NCBI GenBank assembly: GCA_003281685.1
Contig: QCBH01000003.1
Location: 1-48,233, forward strand
DNA length: 48,233 nt
Direction of reading: 5' to 3'
Origin: Prochlorococcus sp. AG-347-E23
Lineage (GTDB): Bacteria; Cyanobacteriota; Cyanobacteriia; PCC-6307; Cyanobiaceae
This document shows positions 14,109 to 21,593 of this stretch, piece by piece. Positions within the stretch are counted from its first letter, which is position 1. The number at the start of each line of letters is the position of its first letter. The translations under genes were made by a program, and so were the position numbers. The notes under the pieces are model-generated. The model had not been told where the DNA came from. It was given only the letters and a program-made list of their open reading frames with translations, and did no database searches.

Positions 14109-14894
14109 TTATTTACATAGTTTAGGAATCAAAAGAGATGCGACACAAATAACACTAATTGCAGGTCCAGGCGACAAATTAAAGACTATAGAGAGAATAA
14201 AGCCCAGAAGTGAGATGCATAATCCAAAAAATGAAGACCTCATCATTGCAATTCTTAAACTATGAGCCTTATTTAGCCCTAACAGAGTTGGGGTAGAAAG
14301 AAGAGCTATAACAAGAATTACTCCCACTGCTGACATTGAACTAACAATTACTAATGCCGTTGTAAAACTCAAAGCAAGATTTAATAAAGAAACGTTTATA
14401 CCACTCGCCGATGCACCTTCTGGATCCAATCCCACATAAACAACCTTTTCATATCCAAAAGTCATTAAAAGTATAAATACTAAAAAAGCAATTATTGTTC
14501 TAAGTAAATCTCCAAAATTTGCTGTCAATAAATCGCCAAATAATACTGCCTCCAAATCAATCCTTATTCCGAGTAGAGGGATTATAAGGACTCCAAACCC
14601 AAGCATTCCGGCTAATATTGTGTTCATTATTGCTTCATAATTTTCACTTTTTCTATTAGTTAAACTTTCCGCAATTACTGAGCCCAGAAGACCACTTATA
14701 ACGCCACCAATTGAGGGATGAATTCCGAGCGCTAATGCGAGAGCAAGTCCAGGCAACACACAATGAGAGATTAAATTAACTTGTAATAATCTCTTATGAG
14801 TGATTAATACAGTTCCCATAGCTGGGCATAAGATCCCGGAGAATATAGTTATTATTAATGGAACTAGCCACCAGTTGTTATTAATAAAAGACAT
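14109..14894 (-). CDS. znuB: Zinc ABC transporter permease ZnuB
   Basis: A 261-aa membrane protein of the ABC-3 (ZnuB/MntB/TroC) family, with about seven to eight hydrophobic helices. Family landmarks are CPAMGTVLITHKRLLQVNLISH near the N-terminus, followed by GLALALALGIHPSIGG, and VGVILVIALLSTPTLLG towards the end. With ZnuC (ATPase) and ZnuA (binding protein) it would bring Zn2+ across the plasma membrane. The gene reads away from zur, with starts 17 nt apart, and lies downstream of znuC on the minus strand with zur lying between them on the other strand. Regulation by Zur is likely by analogy. Confidence 0.9.
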   Translation of the reverse strand: MSFINNNWWLVPLIITIFSGILCPAMGTVLITHKRLLQVNLISHCVLPGLALALALGIHPSIGGVISGLLGSVIAESLTNRKSENYEAIMNTILAGMLGFGVLIIPLLGIRIDLEAVLFGDLLTANFGDLLRTIIAFLVFILLMTFGYEKVVYVGLDPEGASASGINVSLLNLALSFTTALVIVSSMSAVGVILVIALLSTPTLLGLNKAHSLRIAMMRSSFFGLCISLLGFILSIVFNLSPGPAISVICVASLLIPKLCK

Positions 14895-14911
14895 TATTCG
14901 AAAGATTCGGT

Positions 14912-15346
14912 ATGATCAAAAATACGAGACAAAAAATGATTTCGGAAACAATGGTAACCAAGTCTGACATTACCAAAAAACAAGAACAACTTCTTGAAGA
15001 ACTTAATAAATGTGATGATGAATTGACTGGTCAAGAGTTGCATAGACAATTGATAGAAAGCGAAAAGGCTATGGGACTGACGACTGTTTACAGGAATCTT
15101 CAAGTTCTGATAAAGCATGGCTTAATACGTTCTAGACATCTCCCAACAGGAGAGGTTCTGTACACTCCAGTAGATAGAGATATTCATCATTTGACCTGTG
15201 TTCAATGTGGTGAGACATCAAAAATGGAAGGATGCCCGGTAAAAGATATTCATACACCCAAAACAAATCCAAAGAAATTCCAATTGTTGTTTCATACCCT
15301 CGAGTATTTCGGGCTTTGCCAAAACTGTTATCAAGCTCAGAATTAA
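14912..15346 (+). CDS. zur: Fur-family regulator, probably Zur
   Basis: A 144-aa Fur-family metalloregulator. The winged-helix DNA-binding half ends in the recognition helix MGLTTVYRNLQVLIKHGLIR (about 54-73). The metal and dimer half has IHHLTCVQCG (His92, His93, Cys96, Cys99) and a second CxxC (Cys136, Cys139), a structural zinc site. Its position within the znu cluster argues for the zinc sensor Zur rather than iron Fur. The first ATG (14912) gives a slightly long N-terminus; ATG at 14936 or 14951 are possible starts. Its stop is 13 nt from the stop of the converging znuC. Confidence 0.88.
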   Translation: MIKNTRQKMISETMVTKSDITKKQEQLLEELNKCDDELTGQELHRQLIESEKAMGLTTVYRNLQVLIKHGLIRSRHLPTGEVLYTPVDRDIHHLTCVQCGETSKMEGCPVKDIHTPKTNPKKFQLLFHTLEYFGLCQNCYQAQN

Positions 15347-15359
15347 AAAGGAACATTTT

Positions 15360-16130
15360 CTAATCACAGAAATTATTTTTGTTTATAGAGCTAATGTTTA
15401 TAGCCTCTAATTTATCTTTTATTTGGTCTGGACTACCAACTGCCAAAACACTTTTATCAAGAACGATTACTTGATCATAGTTATTTAAAGACTCGCCCCA
15501 ATCATGGCTACTTACGAGCAAAGAAAATCCCGCATCCGCAAGTTGACGAACAATTTTTAGAAAATCTTCCTTTGCAGGTGGGTCCAAAGCTGCACAAGGT
15601 TCATCTAAAAGAAATATTTTTGCAGGGGACATAAGCGTTTTTGCTAATAGCGCTCTTTGCTGCTGTCCTCCTGAAAGAGAATCCAGTCTTCTATTAGCCA
15701 AATTTGCAATGCCTACTCTTTGCATTGTCGCCTCTAATTCACAACATTTATTAATCCAAGAATTAGGATATGCTAGAAGAGTCTTAATTTGAAAGGGGTT
15801 ATTACTTCTTGATTTTGAATACTTTATTTGACCAAGAGATACCAATTTTTCAACTGTAATGGGGAACTTCCAATTCATAGAACTTCTTTGAGGCATAAGT
15901 GCCACAAGAGCTCTTGATCTATATAAATTTTCACCGTCAATTTTTATTTCGCCTTTATCTGGAGTATTTTGTCCTTGCAATATTCTCAAAAGAGTTGATT
16001 TACCAGCGCCGTTTGGGCCAACTAACGCTGTTAAAGTTCCAGGTTTAATCTCAAACGATACCTTATTTAAAGCTGGCTTACTTTTTTTTGTGTATGCAAA
16101 GGTTAAATTTTCTGCGACTAAAGTAGCCAT
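15360..16130 (-). CDS. znuC: Zinc ABC transporter ATP-binding protein ZnuC
   Basis: A 256-aa ABC ATPase with Walker A GPNGAGKST (38-46), a Q-loop at MPQRSS (79-84), signature LSGGQQQR (152-159), Walker B FLLDEP (173-178) and the switch His in SSHDW. The type fits manganese/zinc/iron transporters. It energises ZnuB. It is divergent from znuA across a 136-bp gap that holds a Zur-box-like palindrome. The znuB gene follows on the same strand, but only after a 465-bp gap filled by zur on the opposite strand. Confidence 0.92.
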   Translation of the reverse strand: MATLVAENLTFAYTKKSKPALNKVSFEIKPGTLTALVGPNGAGKSTLLRILQGQNTPDKGEIKIDGENLYRSRALVALMPQRSSMNWKFPITVEKLVSLGQIKYSKSRSNNPFQIKTLLAYPNSWINKCCELEATMQRVGIANLANRRLDSLSGGQQQRALLAKTLMSPAKIFLLDEPCAALDPPAKEDFLKIVRQLADAGFSLLVSSHDWGESLNNYDQVIVLDKSVLAVGSPDQIKDKLEAINISSINKNNFCD

Positions 16131-16229
16131 TAATTAATCTTTTTAAAAAGTCACTTCACAAGCTTACCAATAATACAAATTGCGTATTATTTTCATAACA
16201 TTTGATACCTTTGCTTGTCAGAAATAATG

Positions 16230-16246
16230 AAAATGATTATCATTTT
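16230..16246. promoter_or_regulatory. Candidate Zur box (17-bp perfect palindrome)
   Basis: AAAATGAT-T-ATCATTTT is an 8-1-8 perfect palindrome 20 bp before the znuA start and about 100 bp before the znuC start. It fits the Fur/Zur-type box (TGATAATNATTATCA-like 7-1-7) and lies in the divergent znuC/znuA promoter region, so binding of Zn-Zur there could shut off both genes. Confidence 0.75.
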
Positions 16247-16266
16247 TAAGTGTTTAATTATTTTTC

Positions 16267-17808
16267 ATGTCAATTTTTAAAAGACTTTTAACAAATAGAA
16301 CAGGTTCGAGTAAGTCAATTATTAAAAATTCCGTAATCGCTGGAACGATAATATTTTCTGGTTTTGGGCAGGATGTTATGGCTAAAGGAAAATCATACGT
16401 AGCAGTAGAACCACTAGTTTGTGATTTAGTTAAATCAATTGTATTACCATCTGACGTAGTTACATGCTTAGTAGATAGAAAACAAGATGTTCATGACTTA
16501 AAGATCAATCCAAGGCAAGCTCAATTACTAAATAGCGCAGACAAAATATTTACTCTTGGTAAAGAAATGACTCCAAGTATGAGAAATTGGGAAAATAAAA
16601 AGAATACTGTTGTAGTAGGTGTTAGTGCAATAGACGTAGATGATCATTCTGATCATGGAGGTCATGATGATCACTCAGACCACGGTGGACATGACGATCA
16701 TGCTGAACATTCAGCTAAGGTAGATGACCACTCTGATCATGGAGGTCACGACGATCACTCAGATCATGGTGGACATGATGATCACGCTGAGGGTGCTTTC
16801 GAATGGGCAGGCAAATTCCAACTTTCTAAGGGTTCTTACAAATGGTCATTTGAAAAAGTCGATGGAGAATATGCAGATCCTGCAATGAAAATGGTGATTC
16901 TCAAATCTAATGACATAGAAGGGTCTGAAGATTTAGCTAAAGAACTATTAGGATCTAAAGACTCAATAAGCAGAAAAAATGATGGTACTTTGATAGCCAG
17001 TAATAAAGCTTTTATTCTTAACTTTGATCAAAGAAAAGAAAGTACTGTTTTTAACGTGGATATCAAAGAAGATGGTCAATATATATTTTTTACTGAACAC
17101 ATGCCTTTTGAGTTTGAAGCAACTCAACACTTTTTTAAAGACGTTTCAAATAGTGATGTAGAACCAATAGCACAAGTACCAGACGAAGGAGAGGGGCATC
17201 ATCATCATGACCATGGAGGACTAGATCCTCATGTTTGGCATGATCCACATAACATCATAAAAATGGGAGATCTTATAAGCAAAAGTTTAAAGAAAGATAT
17301 TTCAGTTTTTAATAGAGGTGACAGAAAACTAATTAATGAAAGATTCGAAAAAGCTGATTCTCTTCTAGAAGGCTTAGATAATTGGATCGTCGAACAAGTA
17401 AGCTCTATTCCTGAGGAAAACAGAATAATTGTCTCTAAACACAAAGCAATGGGATACTACGGGGATGCATTTGGTTTTGAAACCATTAGTTTACTTGACT
17501 TTCTTGGAGACTCCTCAAGCTTAAGGCCAGACAACATAAGTTCTACTCTAAAAATGTTAGATGAAGAGAATGTTCAGGCAATATTTCCTGAACAAATTCC
17601 AGCATCTAAGTTATTAAGGAACTTAAGTAGACAAAGTTCAGTTCCTTTAGCTTCTAATCAAATATTCGTTGATGGATTGATGATGGATGGTAATACGGTT
17701 TCAGTAGCCCTTCACAACACTTGTACAATTGTTGATTCATTAGGTGGAAGCTGTGATAAAGAATCTGGCTCCAATCTTGAGTCTGAATGGTACAAACTTT
17801 CAAATTAA
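16267..17808 (+). CDS. znuA: Zinc ABC transporter substrate-binding protein ZnuA with His-rich loop and extra domain
   Basis: A 513-aa exported zinc-binding protein, against about 300 in typical ZnuA. Residues 1-39 contain a signal peptide (hydrophobic 22-33, end near VMA). The N-terminal lobe has VEPLVCDL and the metal His in QDVHDLKINP (His76). Residues 125-175 are two copies of a His/Asp repeat. Residues 178-284 form an added domain (starting FEWAGKF, ending TEHMPFEFE). A second His cluster at 311-317 leads into LDPHVWHDPHN, and the C-terminal lobe follows with SKHKAMGYY. The extra domain resembles residues 221-327 of the COG0523 GTPase downstream. The gene is preceded by the Zur-box-like palindrome. 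Confidence 0.9.
   Translation: MSIFKRLLTNRTGSSKSIIKNSVIAGTIIFSGFGQDVMAKGKSYVAVEPLVCDLVKSIVLPSDVVTCLVDRKQDVHDLKINPRQAQLLNSADKIFTLGKEMTPSMRNWENKKNTVVVGVSAIDVDDHSDHGGHDDHSDHGGHDDHAEHSAKVDDHSDHGGHDDHSDHGGHDDHAEGAFEWAGKFQLSKGSYKWSFEKVDGEYADPAMKMVILKSNDIEGSEDLAKELLGSKDSISRKNDGTLIASNKAFILNFDQRKESTVFNVDIKEDGQYIFFTEHMPFEFEATQHFFKDVSNSDVEPIAQVPDEGEGHHHHDHGGLDPHVWHDPHNIIKMGDLISKSLKKDISVFNRGDRKLINERFEKADSLLEGLDNWIVEQVSSIPEENRIIVSKHKAMGYYGDAFGFETISLLDFLGDSSSLRPDNISSTLKMLDEENVQAIFPEQIPASKLLRNLSRQSSVPLASNQIFVDGLMMDGNTVSVALHNTCTIVDSLGGSCDKESGSNLESEWYKLSN
16639..16791 (+). repeat. Duplicated His/Asp-rich repeat inside znuA
   Basis: Codons 125-147 and 153-175 encode the same 23-residue unit, itself made of DDHSDHGGH sub-repeats, with 5 residues between. 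The two copies differ by silent changes, so the duplication is not brand new. It gives the protein many potential zinc ligands. Confidence 0.9.
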
Positions 17809-17820
17809 ATTTTTCTAATA

Positions 17821-17835
17821 AAACGGTTATCATTT
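17821..17835. promoter_or_regulatory. Degenerate Zur-box-like site before the COG0523 gene
   Basis: AAACGGT-T-ATCATTT keeps one perfect half (ATCATTT) of the znuA palindrome and two mismatches in the other. It lies about 50 bp before the GTPase start, where a Zur site would be expected. Confidence 0.4.
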
Positions 17836-17884
17836 CTTATTATTACTATTATTAGACTATTGTTTATTTAGTAAAAATCAGTAA

Positions 17885-19234
17885 ATGAGCATCAAAGATA
17901 AAGTTCCCGTTACTATTCTCACTGGATTTTTAGGTTCAGGGAAGACTACTTTGCTTAATAGAATATTAAGTGAAGAGCACGGGAAAAGAATAGCCGTAAT
18001 TGAGAATGAATACGGTGAAGTAGGTATAGATCAAGGGCTCGTAATTAATGCCGATGAAGAAGTGTTTGAGATGTCAAATGGTTGCATTTGTTGTACTGTT
18101 CGCGGTGATTTAATAAGAGTCCTTGGCAACCTTATGAAAAGAAGAGATAAGTTTGACTATGTTTTAGTAGAAACGACAGGACTAGCAGATCCAGGCCCAG
18201 TTGCTCAGACTTTTTTCATGGATGAAGAGATTAGTTCTGAATTTACTCTTGATGGAATTGTAACTTTAGTTGATGCTGCACATATCGATCAGCAACTAGG
18301 AAGGAGTGATGAAAGTTCAGAACAAGTTGCATTTGCAGATGTTCTTGTCCTTAACAAAACTGATTTAGTCTCTGATGATGCACTAAATATTCTTGAATCG
18401 AGGTTGAGAGATATGAACCGAATGACTCGAATTATTCGAGCCGAGAATGCCAAAGTACCAATTGAAACAGTCTTAAATCTAAGTGCATTTGATCTTGATC
18501 AGATCCTTAAACGCAGACCAACATTCCTTGAACCAGAATATCCTTTTGAATGGACAGGTGTTTACGATCTTGATGCAGGTAAATATGAATTAATGCTGGA
18601 AGAAGGACCAGATCCAGAAATGTCCCTAGTAGCTCTCGTAAACCAAGGTGAGAGTGAGGAGGAACTTAAAGATGGGGCTGAATCCTCCGTAAGACTTTAT
18701 GCAGAAAAAGCTTATACTTTAGAACCTGGAAATACTATCCCATATGGAGAACATATAAATCTCAAATTAGATGATAAAGGGAATAAATCCTTCATCCTGA
18801 ACATAGAAAAACCAACCAAAATAGGTTTGTTTACACAGCACACTGCTGAAGAATTCAATATGAAAGTCATTAAAAGTGAGGAAAATAAAGAGATTCCATT
18901 TAATACTGAAAGGTTTTGGCAAGCAGAGCATGAACATGATGATGAAGTAGGCTCAATTGCTATAGAGCGTTTTGGAGATGTTGATCCAGAAAAACTAAAT
19001 ACTTGGATGGGAAGGCTTCTCTCAGAAAAAGGAGTGGACATATTCAGAACTAAAGGTTTCATAAGTTACTCAGGGAACCCAAGGCGAATAGTTTTCCAAG
19101 GAGTACACATGTTATTTACTGCACAACCTGACAACGAATGGGGCAACGAACCTCGTAGAAATCAACTTGTTTTTATCGGTAGAAATCTAAATGAGAAAGA
19201 GATGCAAGAAGGCTTTGATAAATGCCTGATATAG
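17885..19234 (+). CDS. COG0523/CobW-type GTPase metallochaperone with extra domain
   Basis: A 449-aa G3E-family GTPase, likely a zinc metallochaperone by context. Walker A is GFLGSGKTT (14-22), the metal site GCICC (66-70) is the COG0523 CxCC, ETTG and NKTD (157-160) follow. A domain at 221-327 (FEWTGVY ... TQHTAEEFN), which resembles the extra domain of ZnuA, lies between the GTPase core and the CobW C-terminal domain (about 356-440, ending RNQLVFIGRNLNEKEM). An HEHDDE cluster near 349-354 may bind metal. The WD40 gene overlaps its last 13 nt. Clusters with znu genes and a Zur-like upstream site point to low-zinc induction. Confidence 0.88.
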   Translation: MSIKDKVPVTILTGFLGSGKTTLLNRILSEEHGKRIAVIENEYGEVGIDQGLVINADEEVFEMSNGCICCTVRGDLIRVLGNLMKRRDKFDYVLVETTGLADPGPVAQTFFMDEEISSEFTLDGIVTLVDAAHIDQQLGRSDESSEQVAFADVLVLNKTDLVSDDALNILESRLRDMNRMTRIIRAENAKVPIETVLNLSAFDLDQILKRRPTFLEPEYPFEWTGVYDLDAGKYELMLEEGPDPEMSLVALVNQGESEEELKDGAESSVRLYAEKAYTLEPGNTIPYGEHINLKLDDKGNKSFILNIEKPTKIGLFTQHTAEEFNMKVIKSEENKEIPFNTERFWQAEHEHDDEVGSIAIERFGDVDPEKLNTWMGRLLSEKGVDIFRTKGFISYSGNPRRIVFQGVHMLFTAQPDNEWGNEPRRNQLVFIGRNLNEKEMQEGFDKCLI

Positions 19235-20295
19235 AACCATTTAGCCCAAGAGGCATGTTCCACGATGGATGGACAGCTGAAGTTAACGATTACGCCATTG
19301 CATGTGGCTGGGCTCTTAAAGGTAAACAATTTATTGTTGGCGACGTGGCAGGAGGTCTTTTTGCATTCGAAGGAGATACTGGAAAAATTATTTGGAAAAA
19401 AGAAAATATACATTCTGGTGGTCTATTGGCAATGGCCATTCATCCAGAAGGTGAAATTTTTGCAACATCAGGTCAGGATGGAAATGTTCAAATTTGGAAT
19501 TGCCACGAAGGTAAATTATTTAAAAAACTCGATCTCGGTAGGGGTTGGATAGAACACCTCAAGTGGTCTAATGACGGTTTATTTCTAGCTATAGCTTCCT
19601 CAAAAAAAGTATATGTTTTTAATGAAATTGGTGAAGAGAAATGGATTTCTGAAGACCATCCAAGCACGGTAAGTGCAATAACATGGTCAAATAAAAATGA
19701 GCTGGCAACTGCTTGCTACGGAAGAGTGGCATTCTTTGACATACTTAATAATAAAACGAATCAAAAACTCGAGTGGCAAGGATCTTTAGTCTCAATGGAA
19801 TTAAGCCCTGATGGAGATATAGTGGCCTGCGGGAGTCAAGATAATTCAGTTCATTTTTGGAGAAGATCAACCGGAATGGATGCAGAAATGACAGGATATC
19901 CCGGAAAACCAAGTCACCTTTCTTTTGATGACAGCGGAAAATTACTAGCAACTAGTGGCAGTGAAAGAATTACGGTATGGAGTTTCATAGGAAATGGTCC
20001 AGAAGGGACAATGCCAGGAGAGCTTTGTCACCATACAGAACCTATTTCGAGCCTAGCTTTTTCAAATAAAGGTATGCTTGTAGCCTCAGGATCTAGGGAT
20101 GGTTCTGTTGTTGCAAGTTTCCTCAAAAATGACGGCAATGGAGATCCTGTTGGAGCTGCATTCGCAGGAGATTTAGTAGGGGCAATATCTTGGAGACCTG
20201 ATGATTGTGCACTTGCAGCAGTCAATGCAAAAGGTGTTGTAAATGTATGGAAATTTAAAGTTCGTACTAACCTTTTTTCAAAGGGATTTAAGTAA
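19222..20295 (+). CDS. WD40 repeat protein of the zinc island
   Basis: A 357-aa protein that appears to be one beta propeller of about seven WD40-like blades (for example IWNCHEGKLF, VAFFDILNN, HFWRRSTGMD, VWSFIGNG, and the closing VNVWKF). It has no signal peptide, so it is cytoplasmic and probably a scaffold. Its ATG lies in the last codons of the COG0523 gene (13-nt overlap, different frame), which implies translational coupling and a joint job. A role in presenting client proteins to the metallochaperone is my inference. Confidence 0.85.
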   Translation: MPDIEPFSPRGMFHDGWTAEVNDYAIACGWALKGKQFIVGDVAGGLFAFEGDTGKIIWKKENIHSGGLLAMAIHPEGEIFATSGQDGNVQIWNCHEGKLFKKLDLGRGWIEHLKWSNDGLFLAIASSKKVYVFNEIGEEKWISEDHPSTVSAITWSNKNELATACYGRVAFFDILNNKTNQKLEWQGSLVSMELSPDGDIVACGSQDNSVHFWRRSTGMDAEMTGYPGKPSHLSFDDSGKLLATSGSERITVWSFIGNGPEGTMPGELCHHTEPISSLAFSNKGMLVASGSRDGSVVASFLKNDGNGDPVGAAFAGDLVGAISWRPDDCALAAVNAKGVVNVWKFKVRTNLFSKGFK

Positions 20296-20313
20296 AAAGT
20301 AGAAATTTTTTAA

Positions 20314-20469
20314 TTACCAATAGTTAGCTTTTAAATGTCTTTCTATACAAATGACCTCACAGTCATTATCTATCCCTTTTGGGTGAATATCGCAATATGA
20401 GAGACATTGAAAATATTCATCTATGGGATTTGATTTATCAGTTTTACTAAATTCTTTTGAATCATTCAT
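20314..20469 (-). CDS. 51-aa Cys-rich soluble protein, unknown function
   Basis: A short ORF from ATG 20469 to TAA 20314. It is acidic and holds four Cys in two pairs: CLSYC (22-26) and CEVIC (about 37-41). The CxxxC pairs on a helical hairpin could form disulphides (CX3C twin motif) or bind a metal. Similar small twin-Cys proteins are common in this genus, I believe; their function is unknown. Next to the zinc island, a metal role is tempting but unproven. Confidence 0.6.
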   Translation of the reverse strand: MNDSKEFSKTDKSNPIDEYFQCLSYCDIHPKGIDNDCEVICIERHLKANYW

Positions 20470-20590
20470 AAAAGATTTCCTCAATTATTTAAAATTAAGA
20501 TAGGCGAATTAAATATCAAAAGAAATAAGCAAAACTTACTAAAAATATCTCAAAAAAATTAGCACGATTGATTACTACTCTCGGACATTT

Positions 20591-20862
20591 TTAATTAAAA
20601 AGCAATGCGTATAAAAACGGATTGTCTTTAGATAAATATTTTCCTAATTTTATATTGTTGAGTTCTAGGAGGTCTTTCAAAATGATCGATAGCCTGCCTG
20701 AAATTTCGGAATAAACCGAACTAATTTAATTAACTGCTCCAATTATTTTTTATTAATGTCTAAGCTTCCTTCTTCCGCATCGTTTAGGTGCCCTTTAAGA
20801 AACAAGCTTAATTCTAGAGTTTCTGCCCCAGTTAAAGACAATTAGTTAATTTTGGTGAGCAT
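20591..20862 (-). pseudogene. Decayed small gene with two in-frame stops and a frameshift
   Basis: From ATG 20862 one frame runs 62 codons to TGA 20677 with TAA at codon 7 (20844-20842) and codon 40 (20745-20743). Apart from the stops it reads like a real protein: SLTGAETLELSLFLKGHLND, AEEGSLDINKK, LEQLIKLVRFIPKFQAGYRSF. A second frame begins with TTG overlapping the TGA and gives 29 further protein-like residues (LKDLLELNNIKLGKYLSKDN...) to TAA 20591. The simplest reading is a gene of about 90 codons broken by two nonsense changes and one frameshift. Both internal stops are followed by TTG, so three short coupled ORFs are an alternative. Confidence 0.45.
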
Positions 20863-20941
20863 TAGCTTAATAGAAGTTAGCAACAAGGATCCATGATTTA
20901 GGTTCATTTTTAACTTCAGTAAAAAATATAAGTAAGAGATA

Positions 20942-20972
20942 AAGGAGGGGTTTTTTAAGCCCTCCTTTTTTA
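20942..20972 (+). terminator. Strong rho-independent terminator with no evident gene ahead of it
   Basis: AAGGAGGG and CCCTCCTT form an 8-bp G+C-rich stem around a 10-nt loop and are followed by a run of T on the plus strand. The last certain plus-strand gene ends at 20295, so the terminator probably closes an unannotated transcript in 20850-20970. The rest of 20470-20590 and 20863-20941 holds nothing that I recognise. Confidence 0.7.
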
Positions 20973-21028
20973 ATAAGGTGACTTTCTTCCAGTTTTATAG
21001 ATAATGATTAAAACAATAAAATTTAAAA

Positions 21029-21304
21029 ATGGTTCGATATTATTGCCCATTTTGCAACCCTAAATATCAATTTCAAAAACAATCCTCAAAAGGTACTTTG
21101 ATTTGTGGCTTGTGCGGAGAGGATCTTATAAAAAAACCATTTATTAGGTTGAACCAGATAATTGCTTTGGTTGCTGCCTCATCATTACTTCTACCTTTAA
21201 TATATACTTTTATTTTTTTAATTAAAAACCAAATAAATCCTCCTAATAAAAATTATCAAGCAAATAGTACTTTAAAGATAATTATCAAAGAAGCAATTTC
21301 ATAA
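21029..21304 (+). CDS. Zinc-ribbon protein with one membrane span
   Basis: A 91-aa protein. The N-terminus has two CxxC pairs, CPFC (6-9) and CGLC (26-29), of a small zinc ribbon, followed by a membrane helix (about 43-65) and a polar tail. The ribbon would lie on the cytoplasmic side. No function is known; it sits downstream of a strong terminator and so has its own promoter. Confidence 0.65.
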   Translation: MVRYYCPFCNPKYQFQKQSSKGTLICGLCGEDLIKKPFIRLNQIIALVAASSLLLPLIYTFIFLIKNQINPPNKNYQANSTLKIIIKEAIS

Positions 21305-21328
21305 AATAATTTAAAAAATCTCGATAGG

Positions 21329-21550
21329 TTAACCTCTACAAAGTGATTTGTTTAAACAAGAATTTTTACTCTCAATATTTATTTGATCATCGATATTTTT
21401 TAATTTGTTTTTATTATTTATTACTTTAACTTTTTGCCCACAATGTTCTTTGCAACCACCATTAAATAAATTATGTGCATACAAATTGGAAATATTTGTA
21501 AGTAGTAATAGAAAAATTATTTTATAAAATTGATAAAAATAAGACTTCAT
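21329..21550 (-). CDS. Exported Cys-rich small protein with GGC motif
   Basis: A protein of 73 aa from ATG 21550; an ATG at 21562 would add four residues. A hydrophobic signal peptide (ending near LYA) precedes HNLFNGGCKEHCGQKV. Four Cys in the mature part (GGCKEHC early, NSCLNKSLC at the end) suggest disulphides or metal binding. It shares this design with the protein at 7915-8100, so the two are probably paralogues of one family. It converges with the zinc-ribbon gene. Confidence 0.6.
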   Translation of the reverse strand: MKSYFYQFYKIIFLLLLTNISNLYAHNLFNGGCKEHCGQKVKVINNKNKLKNIDDQINIESKNSCLNKSLCRG

Positions 21551-21593
21551 TTTAAATATCATTTATCCATAATTAGTAAATAAATAATATCAG

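Noticed and set aside
20682..20714. 10-codon plus-strand ORF preceded by a perfect AGGAGGT
   Set aside because: The site lies within the decayed minus-strand gene, and so short an ORF with no clear downstream gene is not convincing.
20756..20845. 29-codon plus-strand ORF with an ATG start
   Set aside because: It has no Shine-Dalgarno, and the opposite strand reads much more like a protein; treated as antisense noise.
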